This document shows, in pieces, positions 1-7,638 of a stretch of DNA of 10,179 nt. The first letter of the stretch is position 1. Every line of letters starts with the position of its first letter. The notes beneath the pieces were generated by a model. That model had not been told where the DNA came from, did no database searches, and was given only the letters and a program-made list of their open reading frames with translations. The position numbers and the translations under genes are program-made. Source of the DNA: Spirogloea muscicola (taxonomy: Eukaryota > Streptophyta > Zygnematophyceae > Spirogloeales > Spirogloeaceae); assembly GCA_009602725.1 (NCBI GenBank), contig WELB01000001.1:438943-449121 (forward strand), written 5' to 3'.

Positions 1-52
1 GTGAATTTCGTGTATTTGAAACAATCGAAGGCCAGTATGGCCAAGTACAAAG
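1..52 (+). other. Possible exon end of an upstream gene
   Basis: The first 52 bases are open in frame 1 and end in AAAG followed by GTAAGC at 53-58, a strong splice donor. An ATG lies at 37 in the same frame (M-A-K-Y-K). This could be the end of an exon of a gene entering from the left, or a short first coding exon. The segment is too short to identify and I could not follow it into a convincing second exon within 60-600, so this is only a candidate. Confidence 0.18.
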
Positions 53-103
53 GTAAGCACATCTTATGACGTAGCAACTAGCATCTAGCAGCTACTGGAG
101 AAA

Positions 104-154
104 GGTGGGGGCCGTCTGGGAGACATGGAGACTGGTGGGGGCCGTCGGGGAGAC
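104..154. repeat. 30-bp-period direct repeat
   Basis: A 21-base unit beginning GGTGGGGGCCGTC occurs at 104-124 and again at 134-154, with one mismatch (T at 117, G at 147). The 30-base period would be ten codons if translated, but no supported gene covers it. It is a short two-copy repeat with no known role. Confidence 0.7.
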
Positions 155-228
155 GGTAATGAGCCGCTCTGCGCTGGCTTTTGGAGGCAGTAAACCCCCC
201 CCTTCTCGTTCTTTGTTCATTCTTTTTT

Positions 229-272
229 GGGCTGGCTTGTCCAGCCCCTATCCTCAATGGGGTAAAGCCCCA
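229..272. repeat. Two adjacent small hairpins
   Basis: GGGCTGG at 229-235 pairs perfectly with CCAGCCC at 241-247 across a 5-base loop. TGGGG at 258-262 pairs with CCCCA at 268-272, also across 5 bases. An eight-C run lies just before at 195-202. The hairpins could belong to the 3' end of a gene left of the window or to an old element; I see no gene to attach them to. Confidence 0.45.
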
Positions 273-338
273 AACCCTCGCGCACGGTTCATGAACACCC
301 GGCCTGTAGAGAAGATAGGACATATGTGAATTTGTTTT

Positions 339-504
339 CCTATAGGCACTTCTAGTGGGGAAATCTGCCCCGAAAAACTGTGCCTGTACATACAGGCACG
401 TTCCTATATCGAGTCACATTTGCCTGGGGAAGAAAGTGCTTCCCGCAAAATGGTGCCACGATCGAGGTTTTGCCCTAATGTGCCTATATCGCGAGGTGCC
501 TATA
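339..504. repeat. Cluster of GTGCCTATA-like repeats with a palindrome
   Basis: Five copies of GTGCCTATA or its one-mismatch form GTGCCTGTA lie within 166 bases. There are exact copies at 480-488 and 496-504 (+ strand) and at 341-349 (reverse complement). Two one-mismatch copies, at 380-388 and 391-399, face each other across CA and form a palindrome with perfect 9-bp arms. CCTATATCG also occurs at 403-411 and 482-490. The cluster ends about 350 bases before the UFL1 start codon. It could be a binding-site array in the promoter region or the end of a decayed transposon; the sequence alone does not decide. Confidence 0.55.
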
Positions 505-579
505 ACAAGGTTTGACTGTAATAGCATGCAGTCAGTGTTTGCTCAGCCCTCGAATGTCCTGGTCGCCTTGATTAAATGG

Positions 580-597
580 TCACTTACTGGTAAGTGA
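580..597. repeat. 18-bp palindrome upstream of the UFL1 leader
   Basis: TCACTTAC at 580-587 and GTAAGTGA at 590-597 are perfect reverse complements separated by TG. The palindrome sits at the boundary where the AT-richer upstream DNA changes to the very GC-rich leader. It may be a dimer-binding regulatory site near the transcription start of UFL1, but no start site can be mapped from sequence alone. Confidence 0.5.
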
Positions 598-599
598 AA

Positions 600-853
600 A
601 CCATTACCACTTGAAGACCACATCCCCGCGCCCGCCGTGGCCCGCCGCCCGCCATGGCCGCCGCGGCTGCCGGAGACGACGGCGGCGGCGGGTGCCGCCG
701 CCGCGGCGCGCGGCACGGCTAGTGCCGCAACGGCGACGCCTAATCCGTGGCTCAGCCGGCGACCGGCAACTCGGCCCAGGGCCGCGGCAGCCTGCGGCCT
801 CGAGGGCCCGCGAGCTCGCTGCGGACTCCTCCGCGGCGCGGCGAGCTCTAGCG
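600..853 (+). promoter_or_regulatory. GC-rich 5' leader or promoter-proximal region of UFL1
   Basis: About 250 bases of strongly GC- and CpG-rich sequence lie directly before the UFL1 start codon, much richer than the UFL1 introns. No TATA box is evident. Because of its composition it is open in several frames on both strands, and those ORFs translate to Arg/Pro/Ala-rich low-complexity sequence; I treat them as composition artefacts. The frame of UFL1 itself is also open through this leader, but family agreement starts exactly at the ATG at 854. It most likely holds the transcription start and the 5'UTR. Confidence 0.5.
654..722 (+). promoter_or_regulatory. Upstream ORF in the UFL1 leader (22 codons)
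   Basis: An ATG at 654 in the context GCCATGG, a strong eukaryotic initiation context, opens a 22-codon frame rich in Ala and Gly that ends with TAG at 720-722. That is about 130 bases before the main start at 854, whose context is GCGATGG. If transcription begins upstream of 654, ribosomes would meet this ORF first and it could lower or condition UFL1 translation. If transcription starts further downstream, it has no role. Confidence 0.35.
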
Positions 854-3800
854 ATGGACGACGAGCTGCGCCAGCTGCAGGCGCTCTTCTCGGCGGCCCA
901 GGAGGCCCGCTCCTCGGTCCGCCTGTCGGAGCGCAACATCGTGGAGCTGGTCAACAAGCTCCGGGAGCTGAAGCTGCTGGAGGACAGCCTCCTGCACACG
1001 CTCAACGGCAAGGAGTACATTACCAGGGTGCGTGACAGGCGCATGGCTGTGCACAGCGCTCCCAGCACCTAGCCCTGCGAAGACGATAATGGCCATGGCT
1101 GCAGCCTGATGATCGTAATGTCTGCTCTGCAGGAGCGCCTCCGGTCGGAGGTCGAGCACGAGATACGGCGGTGCCGCCGCGTGACGACGGTGGACTTGGC
1201 CGCGAGCCTGGGAGTGGACCTCTTCTACTGCGAGCGCGAGTGCCAAGGTGCTCGCTGCCGCTGGTGCCTGCAGGGAGGCTAGCTGCAAGGGGCTGCAGAG
1301 AGCCTAGCTGACATAGCTGCGATCAAGCAATGGCCTTGCGGACACCTGCCACTTAAGTTCCTATCTCGTTACAGCCGGTAATGAGATACGAGCTGTCATT
1401 GCATTGGCTGGAGCAGCGGCCGCGTAGTAGACTGATATCCATGCTCCTGTCCTCCTGCGTGCTCTTGTTATTTGCTGCAGAGCTTGCAGCCCATGACCCT
1501 ACCATCACCATCGTCCAGGGCGAAGTCCTCACGACGGGTTACTGGGACGACGTCGCAGAGGAGGTGGAAGAGACGCTCCAGGAAGCTGGTCGCCTTTCCA
1601 TTGCTGACCTGGCTAGGCGCTTTGCAGTTGGTGCAGAGCTTCTTGGCAGCATCATTGCCGACCGGCTCGGAAAGATTGTGAGCAGTCATCCTGTTGATGT
1701 ACTTGACCACTGCCGTCGTGCTCCATCTCTTGGCGTCCTTGTCTCTTCACATTGGTCTTTGCACCTCTTCTTCTCCACCACTTGTGCTTCTTGGCTGGCT
1801 TGTTGTAATTTGTCCTCTGTCTGCATAAGGAGTGTCCCTGATAAAGCACAGACAAGAGTCCTTTCGAGAAGCCAGGTTATGCTCAGTATCTAGAGAATAC
1901 GTGATATTTGCAGAGGATGTTGAGTTGAGGTCATGAGCACTGATGCAACAAGCTCAAAACAGAAGTGATATGGGGCTGCTTTGCTTTCTAGATACGCGGA
2001 AAGCTTGAAGGAGGGCAGCTGTACACACCGGCACACTTGGCGCGCGTCAAGGCCATGGTCAGGGGGGCGCTTCGTGCGACAACTGTGGCCTGTCCAGTCT
2101 CTGTGCTCTGGAGCCTTCTCCACCAGCTTCAGGCCGACTCTGCACCCGCCGGCATGACAGAGGGCGTCTCAGCCAGCCTCTATCAAACAACATTGGCCGA
2201 GGTCGTCAAGGAGGGGGCAGCACTTGGGACCATGCGGGCAGGGGGAGCCTCTTGGACACCAGCCGTAAGCCCCATCTTTCGACGCAGTGTTTGAATTAGC
2301 CAAGTCTCTCAAGTCCTCAACGAGTCAGTCAGTCAACTTTTGCCTGCCAGGATGTCAGAATCTTTTGAGACTGAAGACGGTTCTTGTGTTGAACGTTCAG
2401 CCTGTCCTGGTTCAGTGGACGGATGCCCTTCTCATGAGATGGAATATAGCAGCAATGCAGCCAGTCCTTACACTTAGCCTGTAAGTGTCTCAGAGAACAT
2501 TTTAGCATGCATGATAGGATAGCTTGTCACTGGCGATCCAGTGGAAAAGCTGAACTTCATGTTGGCCTTTGGCGACAGGTGTTTGCCAGGATTCAGGCGG
2601 AAGCAGTTGATTCATTCTTTTCGCAGGTCAACTTGCTTAAATTTCCCTCAGTATTTGATCTTTGTGCAGTGGTTTGTGCATGTCTTTGAAGTCTGTTGAT
2701 CTGTGCTACAAGACAAGCAATATAGTAAGCCAGCATCATGAGATGTTGTGACTTTTCGTTGTCGGTACTGGCAATTTGGTTCCTTCACGTCATTCTGCAG
2801 ACCTGTCAGCAAGTGTTTAATTAGAGGTCCTGCTACAAATACTTTATGCATGACATTTGAAGGTGCTAAAGCATGCTAAAGCATGCTCATTGTCTGAGCA
2901 GAATGGTTACATAGACTATCAGGTCCTGCGAAAGCTGGGAGTTGCACAGCCGAAGCAACACCTTCAGGTCAGTATATTGCCTGCTGCCCACATAGCATCT
3001 TATCTCAGTGCATGCAATGCACAGGAGTTGGCTCCTTGGTGAAAAGAGGTATTGAGAAGGGCATAGGAATCCAGGGTTATGCTTTGATGGGTTGACCTTT
3101 GTTGGGTTGCTCATATGAGCCATATGGTTACATCAATCTTCCCTTCTTAGTCAATATGAGATAGAAGATAGTCCTACGGCCTGGGCTGTCACATGACTTG
3201 CTCGATCCTGTCTCTGACCTCAAGCATTGGTGGGATTCTGCGCAGGCAACATACAGTGACGGTGTTGCTTTGGATACTGTATTTGTGCACCCTTCCATCA
3301 TCAGTCAGCTAGATGCAGCCATTGAAGAAGTTGTCATCCAGTCTACATGGTATATGATATGATGCAACCCTCAAACATTGTCTCTGTAGCAACTGCCAAA
3401 ATCTATGTTTGTCTGGCACAAGTCCTCAGTGTATCATTGTATGTGCTCTTCAGTTGCGGATCACTTCAATACTGGACGAGGGACTGCAGCCTGAAGACAC
3501 TTATCTTTGTCGCCTATCTGCTCTTATCTTCAAAGAGTTTCTGAGCTAGTAACCTCTCCTCATTGGTGCAAGGTGCGATGCAGCTCCCCTGCTACCTTCA
3601 TCATTTTCTGTTGCCGACATGGCTAGGATCATAAAGATGTGCCCCAGCTTACAAAATGCTCAGAAGGTCAGTATCCTCACTAGTTATGTCTTATGATGTT
3701 TGTTTGCTGACAGAAGTTGAGCTATGCATGTTCAACTTGTAATCTACATGCCAGGTGGCCAGCGATTGAGGGCACATGTTTTTGGCTCTGAACAGGATGG

Positions 3801-6199
3801 CAAGCCTGCTGTTCTGCTTGCGGAGACATGCATTGTGTCTGAGGCATTCATCAGAGTACGTACCTGCTCTTGGTTTAATTACGGTCCACACGCACGTTTG
3901 ATTGCTAAGAAGTACCCATATATTTATGCACCTCAGAGAGCCCTAGTCAGCGTTGTATCTCCATCCATTGCACGCAAACGAGGCATTTCTGGTACATCAG
4001 GAGCTGCTGGAGAGGCTCAGCAAGGAGGTGAAGGCCTCAGCCAAGGCAAGCATGGGCCTCAAGGGGAAAGCATTGCCGGTGCATGGTAGGCAGCAGAAGG
4101 CTGTGGAAGCTAGTGCCAACGACGATATGATGGAGGATGGAGAGGCCCTCCGAGTGGGCAAAGAGGCAAAGAAGGGGCGCAGGGGCGGAGCTCGAGTCGC
4201 CCTGGAGGAGGATGAGGAAAGCGAGGGGCCTGGCAAGAGGAGCAGTGCGCGAGACAAGAGGAGGGGCTCGAGTAAGTCCAGCAGCAAGAAGGAGGTGACA
4301 GGCAAGGTTCTCAGGGGGGCAGTTGATCAAGGGGATGGAGGCATACAAGATGAGGGCGTGCCTGGCATACCTGAGATGGCAGCCAAGCTTGTCGAGTGGT
4401 ATCCTGACCTTGAAGGTGCTGGAACAGGCAAGCATTCGAAGCACATAGCCCTTGTGGCACAGTGAAAGCAGTCAGCTACCTTGGCTTGGTGACAGTTGTA
4501 GCTTGCCTCACGGATCCAGCCTTGCAGCACCAGCTGCTGGCTTTGCTGTTGGGATGAGAAGCAGCATATGTGCGATGTCTGACACACAGATGAGGCAGAC
4601 GTGCCTGCGGAGAGCGGAGCGCTTGCCCTGGCTCTTGCTGCCAAGCTGAGGCCGTTTGTGGTGCAAGCCCTTGCCGAGGCAAAGCGGGCGGCTTTCACAG
4701 TGGGGGCAGAGGAGAGGAGGAAGAGGAAGGATGCTGTGCAGCTGAAGCTTGGGGAGGTGTGGAACCTTGTCAAAGCCCTCCACAGGTGCATTGTTTGTCT
4801 TGCATGTGTAGATCTGGGAAGTTACAGAGTTGGTTATAATGGTTCTGGCAGGCTAACTCATGTCATGTGTGGTGGAAGAGCCTGCTATGTGACCACAAGT
4901 GCATGTGCATGTGCATGTGCATTGCAGTTGCATGGACAGCTGTTGCTCTACAGCAAGGCACTGGACCTCTTTGAGGATGACCCCTCCACACTGGCCATCC
5001 TCACTCGCCACCTTCTGAGGTCCACAGCAACGTCTGAGGCAGACCTCCTCATCCAGCACTTGGTATGCACACTGGCAGATGAAAGTGCCTTAATGGGCAT
5101 CAAGCATGTCCAAGAGCAACCGTTATCTATATTATCCTCTGAGGCCTGCAAATGTTCCCCGTCTACAGGCTCATCACACTCTATCTTGCCTGCTTGGCGC
5201 CTGAAAAAGGCCACCAGGCTAAAGCGTGGCGCCTTGCATGTTGTACTGTCAACAGGAGCTCGAGCAGAGGATTGAAGATGGAGAGGCTGAGCCATTGGAC
5301 CAAGACGTCGACTTGGACTCACCTCTGAGTCAGGCCAGGAGGATGGAGATGGCAAAGAACCTGCCGGCTGATATTGGAAGGCTGGCACTTTCCCTGGTTG
5401 ATGCTTTGGAGGGCAAGAGTGTTGCAGATTTTGAGACTGCAGTGGAGCTGTGTGTGCAAGAGAGTGGTATGCTCATCAAAAAGCTGGACAAGAAGGCAGA
5501 GAAGGCCCTGCTTTTTGCACACAAGAAGCAGCTCGAACAGCAGTTAGAAGCTGGGGATGACCCTGTCGGTGCTCTGCCTTTGGCTGTATCCCTGCTCTTC
5601 GCAAAGGTCGGCGTCTGTGCACTACTCAGAGACTTAAGCCACTCAAAAGTCGCCAGACCCACTTGGGACTTAAAGGCGTAGTTATCAAATGCAGGAATCT
5701 TGAAATTTGTGCACAGGTTGATTGTTGACCACTGCATTTCTTAGCCCGAGAAACAGCTTCCTGCAACAGTGCACATGAATTTTATTCTTGAGCTGTATCA
5801 AGTGCTGTCTCATTGTGCACCAGAAGAAGCTGTTGCAGTTGTGCTTTGTAGCTCACAGGCTCGTATTGCTGTGGAGAAGCTAGACAGAAAGGCCTATTAT
5901 CCTGGCCTATTGAACAATTGAGTATCAGTGTCTACTCTGTGCAGATTTACCACAGGGCCCTCCAAGCCCCTGGAAGAGCCATTGCAGCCACTATCACGCG
6001 CTTGAAACCAGACCTGAGAGAGGCCGCACATCGCACACTGCTGGAGTATCATGTGTCCACTGTGGAGTACTTGCAAGCGAGCAGTGGTGGGAGATCCGGT
6101 GAAGCCGAAGAGCGGATGCAGTCACTTCAGGCAAAGCTGCCGGACCTCAAAGTTATGCTTTCAGCACCGCTCACCGGAGCAGGCAGCGAAAGCAAGTAG
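854..6199 (+). CDS. UFL1: E3 UFM1-protein ligase 1, complete 14-exon gene
   Basis: UFL1 is the E3 of the ufmylation pathway. Family knowledge: it has no catalytic cysteine; with DDRGK1/UFBP1 and CDK5RAP3 it forms an ER-bound scaffold that directs UFM1 from the E2 UFC1 to targets, chiefly ribosomal protein uL24/RPL26. Exons: 854-1027, 1133-1247, 1481-1677, 1992-2264, 2579-2626, 2902-2967, 3246-3349, 3573-3666, 3796-3855, 4001-4415, 4590-4756, 4928-5062, 5256-5606, 5945-6199. All introns are GT-AG, phases close, and the product is 817 residues, close to the family's usual ~800. Visible family signatures include SSVRLSERNIVELVNKLREL and GKEYIT in exon 1, LEGGQLYTP and AMVRGA in exon 4, AVDSFFSQ in exon 5, KALDLFEDD in exon 12, KKLDKK in exon 13 and RALQAPGRAIAA in exon 14. 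Residues 1-377 cover the N-terminal UFC1/DDRGK1-binding and winged-helix part, about 395-495 is a charged Lys/Ser/Gly-rich linker likely disordered, and 498-817 is the helical C-terminal part. The ATG at 854 is chosen because agreement with plant UFL1 begins there. The least certain junctions are the exon 10 start and the exon 11 donor. Confidence 0.94.
2864..2887. repeat. 10-bp tandem repeat in UFL1 intron 5
   Basis: The unit TGCTAAAGCA occurs twice in a row followed by TGCT, creating two overlapping GCATGC palindromes. It ends 14 bases before the exon 6 start at 2902, so it sits where the branch point and acceptor region should be. CTAA-type sequences in it could serve as branch sites. Confidence 0.55.
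4757..4927 (+). other. UFL1 intron 11: stop-free and a multiple of three (exitron-like)
   Basis: This intron is 171 bases (57 codons) and contains no stop in the UFL1 frame, so exons 11 and 12 also read as one open frame through it. Splicing is supported by homology: joining KLGE (end of exon 11) to LHGQLL-LYSKALDLFEDD gives an ungapped match to plant UFL1, whereas retention inserts 57 residues that are unusually Cys-rich. The donor GTGTGG is weak. A second candidate donor, GTGCAT at 4786, is out of phase with the acceptor at 4926-4927. A (TGCATG)n repeat abuts the acceptor. Confidence 0.6.
4900..4923. repeat. Hexanucleotide microsatellite (TGCATG)n at a splice acceptor
   Basis: Three copies of TGCATG plus a fourth imperfect copy (TGCATT) end only two bases before the AG (4926-4927) of UFL1 intron 11. 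Being a six-base unit, length changes would keep the reading frame if the intron were retained. It replaces the usual pyrimidine tract in front of the acceptor. Confidence 0.75.
5745..5921 (+). pseudogene. Exon-13-like segment inside UFL1 intron 13
   Basis: Between a TAG at 5742-5744 and the TGA at 5919-5921, intron 13 holds a 58-codon open frame. Its translation can be laid along exon 13 nearly without gaps: it begins QLPA where exon 13 has NLPA, has LELYQVL for LSLVDAL, AVVLC for AVELC, and VEKLDRKA for IKKLDKKA, then LL. The DNA under the last motif agrees at 14 of 18 bases, with some differences silent. A usable acceptor, AAACAG, precedes CTT at 5757 in the right phase after exon 13, but no good donor occurs before the stop. 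It may be a decaying tandem exon duplication, an alternative terminal exon, or chance. The UFL1 protein in other species joins exon 13 directly to exon 14 as modelled here. Confidence 0.35.
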
Positions 6200-7638
6200 C
6201 TCTGCAGTGCATCAAGAAATTTGTACTTGATGCAATGCAAAGAGAACCCACAAGGCGAGCTTGTATGAAACATGGAAATGGTAGCCAAGTGGATGAATCA
6301 GGTTGTAGAGCTTGGGGCATCGTATTGAGTGGTAAGTGTGGTACGGGCTGTGTGTTTGCATGGAGATTAGTGAACTGCATGGCTTGCCACGAACAGCAAT
6401 TCCTACAGCAGGAGGGAGGCTACTTGAAGTGCCAATAGCGTTGATCTGAAGTTGGCAAGGTAGAGGCAGGGCACGGTTGCAGGGCAAGAGGTAGTTACGT
6501 GGCTCAAATACTAACCTCAAGCTCCATCATTAACAAGCATCCTACACTGCCACTGGCAAACACCTCAAAGCACGAGTGCCTCGAACAGCGGGTTGTGGAG
6601 CCCTTTTACTGGATTGGAGCAGCGCAAGCTGGCCAGAGGGGTCAGCGGCTAGATGACACACTCGGGAATGTGAACTTGGCATATTGTAGGAGCCCACCTC
6701 GTACACCTATAACACTCCTTGCCTAGGTAAGTCAATTGGTTCTGGTAGTTTCAGAAATTAAGGAGCGGCAAGGCTTGCAGAAAGGTAGCGGCCACAATCA
6801 TCCAGCAGCAAGAATTGCACTGACATCTGCAGGAAGACCTTGCTGGACATCAGCTGGACAGACTTGGATGACAGTTGGTGCACAATCATACACAGCGCTC
6901 TCCTGGCTTGCTATCACAAGTGTCACACTTCCTGCACAGCTTGGCTTTGCGATGTGGGCATGAAGTAGTGGGGCAAGTGGGAGTCCAGGTATGGCGCACT
7001 GCTGACATCTTCTCAGGTTGGCCATTGTGGAGGTCTTCAGCGTGAAACGAAAGCCTGTTGCGTAGAAGTACGAGTGACTTCACGTGCTGGAACTTTGAAA
7101 GGGTTTCATCTTTGCCACAGGAAGCCGAGACAGGATGCTGCTGTATCACAAGGGAAGAAGGTGCTCATCTGGTAATGAATTATCTAGCCAAGGTAAGAAT
7201 ACATTCTGAAAGAATGGGTGTCTGTCACCAATATGTTGAGAAAGATCTAAGTAGCAAAGACAGGGCTCCCTCGAGGGATGACAAAGCGGGGAGGTTAAGC
7301 CCCGGTGTGAAAGTCGGCTAAATGCTTCATAAGCAAGTCAGACAGCAGCCATGTTGAGAATCGAGAAGGTTGAGCACTGGCAAATAGCTTCGCACATGCC
7401 ACGCGCGCACTTTAATTATGGCACGGAGAGATAAAAACCACCATACAAAGAAGAGTGGTGGTGGCGCACAACCTGTGTCTGGTTGTCAACATATTTGTGC
7501 CCATCAGCAGTTTTGTGACGTCCTCCGCAGATTGGCAACTCTGCAAATCCATCGGCTGAGGCTTATGGCACGTCGGGCTTGCCAGGAGGAACGTCACAGT
7601 AGCAGCGATGACTTCAGCCGCAACCTCGCTGCGCAGGC
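6200..7638. other. Intergenic region between convergent genes, no supported gene
   Basis: This stretch follows the UFL1 stop on the + strand and faces the stop of the minus-strand gene, so it should contain both 3' untranslated regions. Open frames here are short (under about 115 codons), overlap on both strands and match no family I recognise. I did not find the TGTAA pentamer typical of chlorophyte poly(A) signals on either strand. The only structure noted is the palindrome and hairpin group near 7267-7304. Confidence 0.6.
7267..7304. repeat. Palindrome followed by a hairpin
   Basis: TCCCTCGAGGGA at 7267-7278 is a perfect 12-bp palindrome. Nine bases later CGGGG (7287-7291) can pair with CCCCG (7300-7304) across an 8-base loop. 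The surrounding GC-rich block stands out from the rest of the intergenic region. It might be a structured RNA or a 3'-end element; no known RNA family fits. Confidence 0.4.

Noticed and set aside
611-853. In-frame open extension of UFL1 upstream of the ATG at 854
   Set aside because: It begins without an ATG, translates to Arg/Pro-rich low-complexity sequence, and the family's N-terminus matches from 854 exactly.
604-1288. Long minus-strand ORFs opposite UFL1 exons 1 and 2 (154 and 146 codons)
   Set aside because: They are shadows caused by high GC content over real + strand exons and resemble no protein.
1678-2578. Introns 3 and 4 of UFL1 have the same length (314 bases)
   Set aside because: Their sequences show no similarity by eye, so this is taken as coincidence.
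3953-4000. Extending exon 10 leftwards in its open frame
   Set aside because: The acceptor CATCAG before 4001 gives an ungapped match right after exon 9 (FIR then ELLERLSKE).
4427-4432. GC-type donor (AG|GCAAGC) for the end of UFL1 exon 10
   Set aside because: The ordinary GT donor after 4415 joins in phase to 4590 and gives PDLEDEADVP, matching the family's acidic PEFEDD-like segment.
4786-4791. GTGCAT as the donor of intron 11
   Set aside because: It is out of phase with the acceptor at 4926-4927 and would leave extra residues; the donor at 4757 gives an ungapped match to plant UFL1.
6798-7149. Minus-strand ORFs of 75 and 87 codons with several Cys (CRKCDTC)
   Set aside because: The Cys spacing fits no zinc-binding family I know, the two frames compete with each other, and no splice partners were found.
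7255-7325. tRNA or group II intron-like RNA
   Set aside because: There is no cloverleaf, no T-loop GTTCRA signature and no recognisable domain V; only short hairpins remain.
7412-7638. Continuation of the minus-strand gene beyond its stop in another frame
   Set aside because: It would need an extra intron with a weak donor near 7661; the simple stop at 7641-7639 is preferred, and the rest is taken as 3' untranslated sequence.
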